64,000 nucleotides of DNA, taken from positions 1 through 64,000 of the forward strand of contig CAWBIK010000006.1 in assembly GCA_963788965.1 (NCBI GenBank), given 5' to 3'. Position 1 is the first letter of the stretch. Every line of letters begins with the position of its first letter. Made by a program: the position numbers and the translations under genes. The notes beneath the pieces are model-generated. The model did not search any database, had not been told where the DNA came from, and saw only the letters and a list, made by a program, of their open reading frames with translations. Positions 38,386-47,889 of the stretch are shown here, one piece after another. The stretch comes from QHXQ01 sp963788965. Its GTDB lineage: Bacteria; Acidobacteriota; Blastocatellia; Pyrinomonadales; Pyrinomonadaceae.

Positions 38386-38935
38386 GGAAGGCGTCGGCCG
38401 AGCGTTGATAAAGTTGACAGTGCAGCACGCGCTCGCGTTCGACCTTGAACTGGAACAGCGTGTGGCATGGCGGCAGGTCAACTTCGTCGGCGACGCGCGG
38501 GTCCCAGCCCGTCACGATCAAACGGCGCGAGTTCGGGTTCGTCTCGATCTGTTGGACGAGGCGCGCGATCTGATCTACGCCGTCGCGCGCCGGGTAGTGG
38601 CCGCCGAACGAGCGCCAGAGATAACCATAGACGGGGCCGAGGTCGCCGGCCGCGCGCCCGAAGCGGCGCGTGTGATCTTCGTCCGCCCACTCCTGCCAGA
38701 TGTCCACGCCGCGCGCGCGCAGTTCGGTTTCGTTTGTGCTGCCGGACAGGAACCAGAATAATTCTTCCGCGATCCAGCGGAAGGGCAGCTTCTTGGTCGT
38801 GACGATGGGGAAGCCAGCGCGCAGGTCGAAGCGCGTTTGATAACCGAAGTGCGAGAGCGTGCCGACGCCCGTGCGGTCAGCATGCTCCGTGCCGTGGGTC
38901 AGGATCGACTTGAGCAGGTCGTGATACTGTTTCAT
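38384..38935 (-). pseudogene. thyA: 5' part of the host thymidylate synthase gene
   Basis: Encodes the first 184 residues of host ThyA including the catalytic Cys (LPPCHTLFQF) and LYQRSADAFL. It then runs into 8 element-coded residues and stops at 38357. The missing C-terminus is at 16963-17261. The truncated product lacks folate- and dUMP-binding residues and should be inactive. Its promoter now faces into the element's recombinase operon. Confidence 0.95.
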
Positions 38936-39001
38936 ATCAGTTAGAATCTGAGCCGTTTAAGCAGACGCATCTTACACGGCGGGCGAGGCAAAATAAACCA
39001 G

Positions 39002-39493
39002 ATGACCGTGTTGCAGATCACGGAGTATCCGGCGGCGGTGCTGGCGGAAGTCGGCGCGCCGGTCGGGCAGTTCGATGACGAACTGGCCCGGCTGACCGAG
39101 GACATGTTCGAGACTATGTATGCGGCCGAAGGCGTGGGCCTCGCTGCGTCGCAAGTCGGGCTATCGTTGCGACTGTTCGTGATGGACTGCGAAGGGCTGA
39201 AACTGGTCGCGGCGAATCCTGAAATTGTCGCTGAGGAAGGCGAGCAGACGGGCGACGAAGGCTGCCTGTCAATCGGTCGCATCGGCGCACGCTTGCAGCG
39301 TCCTTTGCGTGTGACGTTGCGCGCGCAAGACGTGACGGGCGCGTGGTACGAACGCACGGCCGAAGGCTTGGCCGCGCGCTGCTTTCGCCACGAGACGGAT
39401 CACTGCGACGGCACACTCTTTATCGACCGGCTAACGCCGCTCAAGCGCGACATCGTGAAGAAGAAGTTTCAGAAGTTGAAGAAGTGGGGCTGA
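39002..39493 (+). CDS. def: Peptide deformylase
   Basis: Removes the N-formyl group from nascent proteins. All three metal-site motifs are present: GVGLAASQVG, EGCLS and the zinc motif in CFRHETDHCDG (H-E-x-D-H instead of the usual H-E-x-D-H/Leu context). 163 aa. Its start is 66 bases from the divergent thyA start. Confidence 0.95.
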   Translation: MTVLQITEYPAAVLAEVGAPVGQFDDELARLTEDMFETMYAAEGVGLAASQVGLSLRLFVMDCEGLKLVAANPEIVAEEGEQTGDEGCLSIGRIGARLQRPLRVTLRAQDVTGAWYERTAEGLAARCFRHETDHCDGTLFIDRLTPLKRDIVKKKFQKLKKWG

Positions 39494-39519
39494 CGACAAA
39501 AGTAACGTGCGCGCGTGCG

Positions 39520-39672
39520 TCAGAAGCGTCGATCATGATCTTGCGTCTTACGCGTCCTGTCGCGTTCTTTGCGCCACTGGCGAAAGAACAGCACGACGGC
39601 CGTGACGCAGATCAGCAGGAAGCACAGCAGGCCAGCGACGATGACGAATAGCTCTTTGTTAGGTGCTTCCAT
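39520..39672 (-). CDS. 50-aa single-pass membrane protein
   Basis: A short frame with one hydrophobic segment (ELFVIVAGLLCFLLICVTAV, residues about 7-26) and a basic tail (FFRQWRKERDRTRKTQ). It lies between def and aguA, 17 bases before the stop side of the latter. Its character as a small membrane protein is clear; its function is unknown. Confidence 0.5.
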   Translation of the reverse strand: MEAPNKELFVIVAGLLCFLLICVTAVVLFFRQWRKERDRTRKTQDHDRRF

Positions 39673-39689
39673 TTGGGTGGTTGGGCTGT

Positions 39690-40718
39690 TTACGCGGCCG
39701 GTTGCTGTTGCGTGAGACAGTGGATCGTGCCCATGCCCCAGACGAGCGCCTCGGCGTTGATGGGCACTACGCGGCGCGTGGGGAACAGGCGTTCAAGCGT
39801 GGCGACGGCGCGGGCGTCGTTTGCATGCCCGAAGACGGGTAGGAGCACGACGCCGTTGGCGATGTAGAAGTTTGCGTAGCTCGCGGGCAGGCGGTCGTCG
39901 CGCCCGCCGACTACGCCGGGCATCGGCAGCGTAACGATCTCGAATGGTCGCCCTTGCATGTCGGTCATGCGTTGCAACCGCTCGTAGTTGGCGCGCAGCA
40001 GTTTATAGTTGGCATCCGTCGGATCGTCTTCGAGCGCACAGACGATTGTGTCGGATGCGACAAAGCGCGCGATGTCGTCAACGTGCCCGTCGGTGTCGTC
40101 GCCGACGATGCCTTCGCCGAGCCATAGGACCTGCTCGACGCCGAGATAATCTTTTAAGTACTGTTCGATCTCTTTGCGTTCAAGCTGCGGGTTGCGGTTT
40201 GGATTGAGCAGACACTGCTCGGTGGTTAGCACCGCGCCCGCGCCGTTCACATCAATCGCGCCGCCTTCCATCACAATGCCGGGCACGAAGCGCGGCACGC
40301 CGAGCAGACTCTCAAGCTGCGCCGGGATCGCGCTGTCACGCTTCAACTCTTCGTACTTATTGCCCCACGCGTTGAAGACCCAATGGTTGTAAGCCAAGCC
40401 CCTCGCCTCGTTAATGATGAAGTTCGGGCCGTAGTCTCTGATCCACGAATCGACCGTTGGTAGCTTGATGAAGTTGATCCGCTCGGCGTGTGAAAACGTG
40501 CAACGCGCACGCACGGCTGCTTCGGTCGTTTCATCATCGACAAGCAGGTTGATGCGCTCGTGCGGTGCGAGCGCGGCCATGATTTGCAGATAAGCGGCTT
40601 CGGCTTGCGGCACGCGGTCGGGCCATGTCTGCGGGTCTGTCGGCCACGCGAGCCACGTCGCCGCGTGCGTGTGCCATTCGGCGGGCATGCGGTAGCCGAG
40701 CGCGGCGGGCGTGGTCAT
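39690..40718 (-). CDS. aguA: Agmatine deiminase
   Basis: Converts agmatine to N-carbamoylputrescine. Signatures: LAWPTDPQTW at the N-terminus, DSWIRDYGPNFI, EGGAIDVNG, GDDTDGHVDDIARFV and the catalytic Cys in MGTIHCLTQQQP. 342 aa. The start overlaps the aguB stop by 4 bases, so the two enzymes of the agmatine-to-putrescine route are co-translated. Confidence 0.93.
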   Translation of the reverse strand: MTTPAALGYRMPAEWHTHAATWLAWPTDPQTWPDRVPQAEAAYLQIMAALAPHERINLLVDDETTEAAVRARCTFSHAERINFIKLPTVDSWIRDYGPNFIINEARGLAYNHWVFNAWGNKYEELKRDSAIPAQLESLLGVPRFVPGIVMEGGAIDVNGAGAVLTTEQCLLNPNRNPQLERKEIEQYLKDYLGVEQVLWLGEGIVGDDTDGHVDDIARFVASDTIVCALEDDPTDANYKLLRANYERLQRMTDMQGRPFEIVTLPMPGVVGGRDDRLPASYANFYIANGVVLLPVFGHANDARAVATLERLFPTRRVVPINAEALVWGMGTIHCLTQQQPAA

Positions 40719-41617
40719 TTCGCTGGCTCCGTCGGCGCTTCGAGGAAGCGATAAGCCAGCCCGTCATACGACTCGATGCGGCGGTCGCGCAAGAAGGGCC
40801 AGTTCAGACGCGTCCGGTCGATCACGTCCATGTCGCAATCGACGACCAGCACCTCTTCCTTGTCGGCGGCCGCTTTGGCGATGATGCGCCCGAATGGATC
40901 GACGACGAACGACTGACCCCAGAAACGCAACTCGCCTTCCGGCCCCGTGCGGTTGACGACGACGACATAGACGCCGTTCGCAATCGCATGCCCGCGCTGA
41001 ATCGTCTCCCACGCCTGATGCTGCGCCTCGTTCATCGAGTCTTCTTCGCCCGGCAGCCAGCCGATAGCGGTCGGGTAGAAAAGGAACTGCGCGCCCGCGA
41101 GCGCCGTCAAACGCGCCGCTTCGGGAAACCACTGATCCCAACAGACGAGTGCGCCCACACGCCCAAACTGCGTGTTGTGAGCGGCGAAGCCGAGGTCGCC
41201 CGGTGTGAAATAGAATTTTTCGTAGTAGAGCGGATCGTCCGGTATGTGCATCTTGCGATACTTGCCCGCGATGCGCCCGTCCGTGTCGATGATAACGGCC
41301 GTGTTGTGATAAAGCCCGGCCGTGCGCTTCTCAAACAACGACGCGACGATAACGATCTTCTTCTGCCGCGCGAGCTTGCCTAGTGCTTCGGTTGAAGGGC
41401 CGGGAATCGGCTCGGCCAGTTTGAACAGTTCGATGTCTTCCGTCTGACAAAAATACTGCGAACGGAAAAGCTCTTGCAGACACACGATCTGCGCGCCCCG
41501 CTTCGCGGCCTCTGCGATGCGTGCCAGCGCCTTTTTCATGTTCACGGCCGGCTCCGGCGCACACGTCATCTGCACCAACCCGACCTTGATTATGTTCCCC
41601 TGTTTCTTGTTCGGCAT
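40715..41617 (-). CDS. aguB: N-carbamoylputrescine amidase
   Basis: A nitrilase-fold enzyme giving putrescine, CO2 and ammonia. The start at 41617 (MPNKKQGN) is chosen; a longer frame begins inside the intergenic hairpin at 41659. The catalytic triad is Glu in LQELFRSQYF, Lys in GKYRKMHIPD and Cys in ALVCWDQWFPE. About 300 aa, normal. Confidence 0.93.
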   Translation of the reverse strand: MPNKKQGNIIKVGLVQMTCAPEPAVNMKKALARIAEAAKRGAQIVCLQELFRSQYFCQTEDIELFKLAEPIPGPSTEALGKLARQKKIVIVASLFEKRTAGLYHNTAVIIDTDGRIAGKYRKMHIPDDPLYYEKFYFTPGDLGFAAHNTQFGRVGALVCWDQWFPEAARLTALAGAQFLFYPTAIGWLPGEEDSMNEAQHQAWETIQRGHAIANGVYVVVVNRTGPEGELRFWGQSFVVDPFGRIIAKAAADKEEVLVVDCDMDVIDRTRLNWPFLRDRRIESYDGLAYRFLEAPTEPAK

Positions 41618-41658
41618 GTGCCGCAGTATAGCAAACACAGACGGCGGGGTTAAAAGGG

Positions 41659-41739
41659 AATGATGAAGGCGGAATGCGGATTGCGGATTGAAGAACCGTC
41701 TTTCCTTCAATCCGCAATCCGCATTCCGCCTTCATCATT
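41659..41739. repeat. Perfect 35-bp word-repeat hairpin
   Basis: The arms at 41659-41693 and 41705-41739 are exact complements over 35 bases, built from GCGGATTGCGGATTG-like words, with an 11-base loop. It overlaps the leuD stop at 41735 and precedes aguB. It may act as a terminator or RNA stabiliser. Confidence 0.85.
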
Positions 41740-42328
41740 TAATAGTGTGGCGTGCTTCGTAGGCGGCGATGGCGGCTTCGTGTTGGAGGGTCAGGTCAAT
41801 GTCGTCGAGGCCATTAAGCAAGCATTGACGACGAAACTCGTCGAGCGCAAACGATGCGGCGAGGCCGTGTTCGTCCGTGACGAGACAACGTTCGAGGTCA
41901 ACCGTGACGCGGTAACTGTCAACTGCCCGCGCGCGTTGTGCGATCAGTTCCACCTCTGCGTCGGTTAAGACAACCGGCAGCAGTCCGTTCTTCAAACAGT
42001 TGTTGGCGAAGATGTCCGCGAACGACGACGCGATGATCGCGCGGAAGCCGTAATCCATCAACGCCCACGGCGCGTGCTCGCGCGACGAGCCGCAGCCGAA
42101 GTTGCGCCCCGCCAACAACACCGACGCGCCCGCATAACGCGGCTCGTTCAACACGAACGACACATCGGGCGTGCCCGCCTCGGTCGTGCGCCAATCGTGA
42201 AACAGAAACGCGCCGAAGCCTGTCCGCTCCACGCGCTTCAAGAACTGTTTCGGAATGATTTGATCCGTGTCCACGTTCGGCCGCTCAAGCGGCGCGACCA
42301 GACCCGTATGAGTACGAAAAGGCTGCAT
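41735..42328 (-). CDS. leuD: 3-isopropylmalate dehydratase small subunit
   Basis: Leucine biosynthesis, partner of LeuC. Signatures: RPNVDTDQIIPKQFLK at the N-terminus, then GASVLLAGRNFGCGSSREHA with Cys-Gly-Ser-Ser-Arg, and ADIFANNCLKNGLLPV. 197 aa. It is separated from leuC by a 420-base repeat region, unusual for this pair. Confidence 0.95.
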   Translation of the reverse strand: MQPFRTHTGLVAPLERPNVDTDQIIPKQFLKRVERTGFGAFLFHDWRTTEAGTPDVSFVLNEPRYAGASVLLAGRNFGCGSSREHAPWALMDYGFRAIIASSFADIFANNCLKNGLLPVVLTDAEVELIAQRARAVDSYRVTVDLERCLVTDEHGLAASFALDEFRRQCLLNGLDDIDLTLQHEAAIAAYEARHTIK

Positions 42329-42405
42329 ATATTGAAAACCCGGCGTTTAAGAAGCAGGAATTAGACCTAAATTACACGGATTTAAGATTTAACGCCGCGC
42401 AACTG

Positions 42406-42622
42406 AAGCTTTGTATCGCGGAATTAAAGCTTGGTATCGCAAAACTAAGGCTTTGGTATCACGATACAAGGCTTCAAGATCGCAACTCAAAGGCTTGGTA
42501 TCGCAATACTAAGCCTTTGTAGTGCGATACCAAGCCTCAGTAACGCGATACCAAGCTTTAGTATCGTGATACCAAGCCTTAGTTTTGCGATACCAAAGCC
42601 TTGTAGCGCGATACTGAAGCCC
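42406..42622. repeat. Palindromic array of about 21-bp repeats between leuC and leuD
   Basis: About five copies of a 21-base unit (consensus near AAGGCTTGGTATCGCAATACT) run in one direction. From about 42510 about five or six copies run in the opposite direction, so the whole block can fold into one long hairpin. An exact 14-base stem GGCTTGGTATCGCA / TGCGATACCAAGCC surrounds the turn. It is not a CRISPR: units are contiguous, with no spacers, and inverted. Confidence 0.85.
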
Positions 42623-42748
42623 AAATTTCAAGGCGCAAAGCCGGAACATGCGACTTAAAGCTTCAAACGGCTGAAGTTGTCAACTTAAGGAGCGGCGGTC
42701 AACGCCTCGGCTTGCATGTGTCGCCCCAAACTTCGGATTTTAACTGCC

Positions 42749-44161
42749 TTACCGGAATTGCCAATCGCGCACGTCCGTAAAGTGACCTTTAATCGCGGCT
42801 GCCGCCGCCATCGCGGGGCTGACGAGATGCGTGCGCCCGCCGCGTCCTTGCCGCCCTTCAAAGTTGCGATTGCTCGTCGAGGCGCAACGTTCGCCCGGCG
42901 CGAGCGTGTCTGGGTTCATGCCGAGACACATCGAACAACCGGCCTCGCGCCATTCGAAACCCGCGCCGCGAAAGATGCCGTCCAAGCCTTCCGCTTCCGC
43001 CGCGCGCTTGACCGCCTGCGAACCGGGCACAACCATCGCGCGCACCGATCCATCAACACGATAACCTCTGACCACTTTCGCCGCCGCCCGCAAATCTTCG
43101 AGCCGCGCGTTCGTACACGAACCGATGAAGACGCGATCAATAGCGATCTCTTCAACCGGCGTGCGCGGCTTCAAGCCCATGTAATCGAGCGCGCGCTCTG
43201 TGGCACGGGCGTCCGTCTCGCTCGCCGCATCGTCGGGCGCAGGCACGCGCCCCGTTATGGGCGCAACCATGCCGGGGCTTGTGCCCCACGTGACGTGCGG
43301 CGCGATCTCGCTCGCAGCCAACGCAACCGTCGCGTCAAACTTCGCGCCTTCGTCCGTGGGCAACGTGCGCCAGTGGGCGACAGCCGCGTCCCACGCCGCA
43401 TCGCGCGGAGCAAAGCGGCGGCCATCGAGATAAGCGAACGTCGTCCAATCAGGCGCGATCATGCCGGCCCGCGCACCCGCTTCGATGGACATATTACAGA
43501 GCGTCATGCGTCCTTCCATCGTCAGCGCGCGCACCGCAGCGCCCGTGTACTCAATGACGTGACCCGTCGCGCCGTCCGTGCCGATCTGGCCGATCAAAGC
43601 TAATGCCAAATCTTTCGCCGTCACACCCGCGCCGGGCACGCCCTCGATCCGCACCTCCATCGTGCGCGGCTTCTGCTGCGGCAAGGTCTGCGTCGCCAGC
43701 ACATGCTCGACCTCGCTCGTGCCGATGCCGAACGCGAGCGCCCCGAATGCGCCGTGCGTGCTCGTATGACTATCGCCGCACACGATGGTCATGCCCGGCT
43801 GCGTCAAACCCAACTCAGGCCCGATGACGTGAACAATGCCTTGCTCGGCCGAATCAATGTCGTAGAACGTGATCCCGAACTCACGACAGTTGCGTCGCAA
43901 CGTCTCGATCTGTTTAGCCGCAATCGGATCGGCGATAGGCAACGTGCGGTCGGTCGTCGGGACGTTGTGATCGGCCGTGGCCACCGTTAGATCGGGCCGG
44001 CGCACTGTCCGCCCGGCCGCGCGCAAGCCATCAAACGCCTGCGGCGACGTGACCTCATGCACCAGATGCAGATCGATATAGACCAGCGCCGGTTCGCCCG
44101 CCGCTACGCGGACGACGTGCTCGGCCCAAAGCTTATCGAAGAGTGTGCGCGGTGTGTTCAT
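42749..44161 (-). CDS. leuC: 3-isopropylmalate dehydratase large subunit
   Basis: An aconitase-family [4Fe-4S] enzyme. Signatures: CGDSHTSTHGAFGALAFGIG, IGSCTNARLEDLRAA with a cluster Cys, and EAGCSMCLGMNPD with two more. 470 aa. It is 41 bases downstream of leuB and likely co-transcribed. Confidence 0.96.
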   Translation of the reverse strand: MNTPRTLFDKLWAEHVVRVAAGEPALVYIDLHLVHEVTSPQAFDGLRAAGRTVRRPDLTVATADHNVPTTDRTLPIADPIAAKQIETLRRNCREFGITFYDIDSAEQGIVHVIGPELGLTQPGMTIVCGDSHTSTHGAFGALAFGIGTSEVEHVLATQTLPQQKPRTMEVRIEGVPGAGVTAKDLALALIGQIGTDGATGHVIEYTGAAVRALTMEGRMTLCNMSIEAGARAGMIAPDWTTFAYLDGRRFAPRDAAWDAAVAHWRTLPTDEGAKFDATVALAASEIAPHVTWGTSPGMVAPITGRVPAPDDAASETDARATERALDYMGLKPRTPVEEIAIDRVFIGSCTNARLEDLRAAAKVVRGYRVDGSVRAMVVPGSQAVKRAAEAEGLDGIFRGAGFEWREAGCSMCLGMNPDTLAPGERCASTSNRNFEGRQGRGGRTHLVSPAMAAAAAIKGHFTDVRDWQFR

Positions 44162-44202
44162 TCAGCCATCATCTCAAACTCAACTTACCCGCACAAACCG
44201 GC

Positions 44203-45327
44203 TCACACAGCATGATACGCGTGCCGCCGGTCGGCAATCTCCGCGAGCGCATCAACGACGTGCGCCCCGAACTCCGACGTGCGCGTGGCCGCATCTGCCG
44301 TTGTCGGGCGCAGATCGGCCGTGCGGTATCCATCAGCGAGCACCTGCGCGAGCGCGGCTTCGATGTCCAGCGCGGCGTCTTCGAGGCGCGCAGTGTGGCG
44401 CAGCAACAGTGCCGCCGATGCAATCGCGCCGCACGGGTTGGCGATGCCGCGCCCCGCGATGTCCGGCGCTGAGCCATGCACCGGCTCGTACAGATCGATT
44501 GCGCCGCCGACCGTGGCTGACGCGAGCAAGCCCAACGAACCGGCAATAACCGCCGCTTCATCCGAGAGTATGTCGCCGAACAAATTCTCGGTCAGCAGCA
44601 CGTCGAAGTCGCACGGGCGCATCATCAAATGCATCGCGCACGCATCAACATACTGATGCTCAAGTGTGACCTCAGGATAATCACGGCCAACACGCGCTAC
44701 CGTCCGACGCCACAACTGCGAAGTCTCAAGCACGTTCGCCTTGTCAACAGATGTGACCTTGCGCCGCCGACCCCTTGCGGCTTGAAAGGCAACGTGCGCG
44801 ACACGCTCGATCTCGTCAACCGTATAGCGCATCGTGTTGAATGCGCCCGCGCTGGTCGCACCGTTCGCGTCGCCGTCCGTGAAGCCGCGCGGCGTGCCGA
44901 AGTACAGACCACCTAATAGCTCACGCACGATGAGCACGTCTGCGCCCGCGACGAGTTCGGGGCGCAGCGGCGAGCACTCCGAAATTGATTCATAACAGAC
45001 GACCGGGCGCAGGTTGGCAAAACCGCCGAGCGCGCGCCGCAACGTGAGCAAGCCCGCTTCGGGTCGTTCGTGCGGCGGCAGTGCATCGAAGGCGGGCGCA
45101 CCGACCGCGCCGAGTAGCACCGCGTCGCTGGCCATACAAGCGTCGAGCGTCTCAGTCGGCAACGGTGTGCCCGCCGCCGCGATAGCCGCGCCACCGATCA
45201 AGCGTTCAGTCAACGCGAACTCGCAACCGTAAATGTCGGCCGCCGCACGCAGCACACGCACCGCCTCGCGCGTTACCTCAGGCCCGATGCCGTCGCCCGG
45301 CAAGATCGTGATATTTAGTTTCGTCAT
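44203..45327 (-). CDS. leuB: 3-isopropylmalate dehydrogenase
   Basis: NAD-dependent oxidative decarboxylation in leucine synthesis. Start at MTKLNITILPGDGIGPEV is preferred over a Met ten codons upstream. Motifs: LLGAVGAPAFD, VRELLGGLYFG, TSVDKANVLETSQLW and NLFGDILSDEAAVI, then GSAPDIAGRGIANPCGAI. About 374 aa. Confidence 0.95.
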   Translation of the reverse strand: MTKLNITILPGDGIGPEVTREAVRVLRAAADIYGCEFALTERLIGGAAIAAAGTPLPTETLDACMASDAVLLGAVGAPAFDALPPHERPEAGLLTLRRALGGFANLRPVVCYESISECSPLRPELVAGADVLIVRELLGGLYFGTPRGFTDGDANGATSAGAFNTMRYTVDEIERVAHVAFQAARGRRRKVTSVDKANVLETSQLWRRTVARVGRDYPEVTLEHQYVDACAMHLMMRPCDFDVLLTENLFGDILSDEAAVIAGSLGLLASATVGGAIDLYEPVHGSAPDIAGRGIANPCGAIASAALLLRHTARLEDAALDIEAALAQVLADGYRTADLRPTTADAATRTSEFGAHVVDALAEIADRRHAYHAV

Positions 45328-45338
45328 GCTTAAAAACC

Positions 45339-45413
45339 GTGAATCGTGCATCGTCAATCGTGAATAGTTAAGAACAGCATTTATCTGTTCACGATTGACG
45401 ATGCACGATTCAC
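45339..45413. repeat. Perfect 26-bp word-repeat hairpin between leuA and leuB
   Basis: The arms at 45339-45364 and 45388-45413 are exact complements made of GAATCGTGCATCGTCAATCG words. It lies just after the leuA stop (minus strand) and may terminate or attenuate transcription into leuB. Confidence 0.8.
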
Positions 45414-45424
45414 TAACTCAGTGC

Positions 45425-46633
45425 TTAACTGATCGCGCTGCCGACGAGTTCGCCCACGTCGGCCGTAGCAAAGGCGGGCGCGTGCGTGGGTATTAGCGAG
45501 AGCAAGTCTTGATCATAGATGCGCTTCTTGCGGTCGGCCAGTTGGGTGAAGCTGTGATAAGCGGTGTCGAGATCGGTCGCCGACAGTTCGTGTCCGAGTT
45601 CGGTGTAACGCGCCGCGAGCGCGTGCCGGCCAGAATGCTTGCCTAGCACGAGACTGTTCGTGTCCACGCCGACCGATTCGGGCGTCATGATCTCGTAACA
45701 CAGCGGGTTGCTCAAGACGCCGTGTTGATGTATCCCGGCTTCGTGCGCGAAGGCGTTGCGCCCGACAATCGCCTTGTTCGGTTGCACGCCGCAGTTGATG
45801 ATCTCGGAGAGCAACTGACTCGTCGGATAGAGTTGTTCCGTCTGAATATTATTCGCAAACGGCAGTGAATCGCGGCGCACGGCGCACGCCATCACGATCT
45901 CTTCAAGCGCGGCATTGCCCGCGCGCTCGCCGATACCGTTGATCGTGCATTCGACCTGACGTGCGCCCGCTTGCAAGGCCGCCAGACTGTTCGCCACCGC
46001 GAGTCCGAGATCGTTGTGACAGTGGACGCTGAGCACGACATCCGTGCGGTCGCCGACGACGCGCGCGCGCACCGTGCGGATCAACTCGCCGTACTCCGGC
46101 GGCGTGGTGTAGCCAACCGTGTCGGGCACATTGATCGTGCGCGCTCCTTCTTCAACCGCGACGGCAAAGACTTCACACAGGTAATCCACGTCGCTGCGCG
46201 TCGCATCTTCGGCCGAAAACTCAACGTCGTCCGTGAACGTGCGTGCAAGCCGAACGGCGGCGCGCGTCATTGCCAGCACCTCTGCGCGCGTCTTCTTGAG
46301 CTTGTGCGTGAGATGTATGTCGGAGGTGGCGACGAAAGTGTGCAGGCGGGCGCGGGCCGCCGCGCTGAGCGCCGCTGCTGCGCGCAGGATGTCTTGTTCG
46401 GTCGTGCGGCAGAGCGCCGCGATTGTGGCCGTGCGGCACGCCGCGGCAATAGCCTTGACCGCTGCGAAGTCGCCGTCAGACGCGATGGGGAAGCCGGCCT
46501 CGATCACGTCCACGCCGAGTCGTTCGAGTTGGCGCGCCATGCGCGTCTTCTCGGCCAAGTGCATCGAGCAGCCGGGGGACTGCTCGCCGTCGCGAAGCGT
46601 GGTGTCGAAAATGTTGATGCGGTCAGTCGGCAC
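45425..46633 (-). CDS. leuA: 2-isopropylmalate synthase, short form without regulatory domain
   Basis: Condenses acetyl-CoA with 2-ketoisovalerate. Signatures: FDTTLRDGEQSPGCSM, DVIEAGFP, HCHNDLGLAVANS, GERAGNAALEEIVMA and HEAGIHQHG. At 402 aa it ends after the catalytic and linker region and lacks the about 110-residue LeuA allosteric domain that normally gives leucine feedback control. The operon context (leuBCD follow) supports the LeuA assignment over citramalate or homocitrate synthase. Confidence 0.9.
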   Translation of the reverse strand: MPTDRINIFDTTLRDGEQSPGCSMHLAEKTRMARQLERLGVDVIEAGFPIASDGDFAAVKAIAAACRTATIAALCRTTEQDILRAAAALSAAARARLHTFVATSDIHLTHKLKKTRAEVLAMTRAAVRLARTFTDDVEFSAEDATRSDVDYLCEVFAVAVEEGARTINVPDTVGYTTPPEYGELIRTVRARVVGDRTDVVLSVHCHNDLGLAVANSLAALQAGARQVECTINGIGERAGNAALEEIVMACAVRRDSLPFANNIQTEQLYPTSQLLSEIINCGVQPNKAIVGRNAFAHEAGIHQHGVLSNPLCYEIMTPESVGVDTNSLVLGKHSGRHALAARYTELGHELSATDLDTAYHSFTQLADRKKRIYDQDLLSLIPTHAPAFATADVGELVGSAIS

Positions 46634-46808
46634 AGTTCGGCCCTCCCTTAAGGGAGGGCAATCCTACGGGCCGTGACAGGTGGTGTCAAGGTTATAATTT
46701 TTATTGGAAGATAAATCTGAGTAATATGGCGATCAAGCGGCAAGACATGCATGCAATGATAAAGATCGCATGCTGGATGAGTGAACAGCTATTGCCGCAT
46801 GTGCCTGC

Positions 46809-47699
46809 TTACGAGTCTGCGTGCTGGCGCAGAAGGCGGACGAACTCGGCGACGGCGGGAGAGAAGGCGACGCCGCGACGGTGCGCGGCCCAGAGCGTGC
46901 GCGTGTAGGTCAGCCCGCGCACGGGCAAGGTGACGAGCGTGCCGCGCTCCAACTCTTCGCGCACGCACATGCGCGGCACAAAAGCGATGCCCACTTGTTG
47001 TTGCACGAACCGCTTGATCGTTTCGACGGTGGCCAGTTCCAACGTGATGTTGAGCGGCGTGCGGTGCTTGTCGAATGTCTCGACGACCTTCAGGCGCGAG
47101 CCGGCCTTGACGTTGTGCGCGAGAAACGATTCTTGCCCCAGTTCCTTGACGGCGACCGCGCGTCCGCGTTTGGCGAGCGGATGTTTGGGACTCAGGATCA
47201 GCACCAGTTCGTCTTTCAACACGGGGAAGGCTTCAATCGCGCGGTCGCGCGGTTCGGTCGCCAAGAGCGCCAGATCGACGTTGCGCTCCAAGACTTCACG
47301 CGGCAGGCGCTCCGAGGTCAGTCGTTGAATCTCGACCTTGACGTGTGGATGTTCTTTGCGATACGCGAGGATGACCTGCGGCAGCAGGTAGAGCGACGTG
47401 CTCTCGTTTGCGCCGACCCGCACGCGCCCGCGTTCCAGTTCGCGCAGTTCCGCGACGGCGACACGCGCCTGATCGCGCAGCGTGATGATACGGCGCGCAT
47501 AGTCGTGTAGAATCTGGCCGGCTTCGGTGAGCGTCGGGGCTTTCTGCGAGCGGTCGAGCAGCGACGCGCCCAACTCCTCTTCGAGCCGGCGGACGGCGAT
47601 GCTCACGGCCGGCTGCGTGCGAAAGACGCGCTCGGCCGCTTTCGAGAAGCTGCCCTCTTCGATGACTTTCAGGAAAAATTCGAGTTGACTCAGTTCCAT
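46809..47699 (-). CDS. LysR-family transcriptional regulator
   Basis: The N-terminal winged HTH (MELSQLEFFLKVIEEGSFSK, then AAERVFRTQPAVSIAVRRLE) is followed by a substrate-binding domain of the usual two-lobed type. 296 aa. The start at 47699 is chosen; upstream in-frame sequence is not LysR-like. It is divergent from the aminotransferase, which it may control. Confidence 0.93.
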   Translation of the reverse strand: MELSQLEFFLKVIEEGSFSKAAERVFRTQPAVSIAVRRLEEELGASLLDRSQKAPTLTEAGQILHDYARRIITLRDQARVAVAELRELERGRVRVGANESTSLYLLPQVILAYRKEHPHVKVEIQRLTSERLPREVLERNVDLALLATEPRDRAIEAFPVLKDELVLILSPKHPLAKRGRAVAVKELGQESFLAHNVKAGSRLKVVETFDKHRTPLNITLELATVETIKRFVQQQVGIAFVPRMCVREELERGTLVTLPVRGLTYTRTLWAAHRRGVAFSPAVAEFVRLLRQHADS

Positions 47700-47889
47700 C
47701 TGTTTGTTGCGCGCTTCTGGCCGGCGGCGATTAACCGTATCATACCGGCGGCCCGTAATCGTTAACTGTTCGCTACCGGCGACTGATTTATAATTCGCCC
47801 GGAATGATAGATTTAATTTACTCGATAAGCAACGGTGCGGCGACGATCTCCATGACGCCCCCGCGCGGGGCGAGAAACGGACACACAAT

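Noticed and set aside
42406..42622. CRISPR array
   Set aside because: The units are contiguous, diverged, lack spacers and switch orientation in the middle, and no cas gene is nearby.
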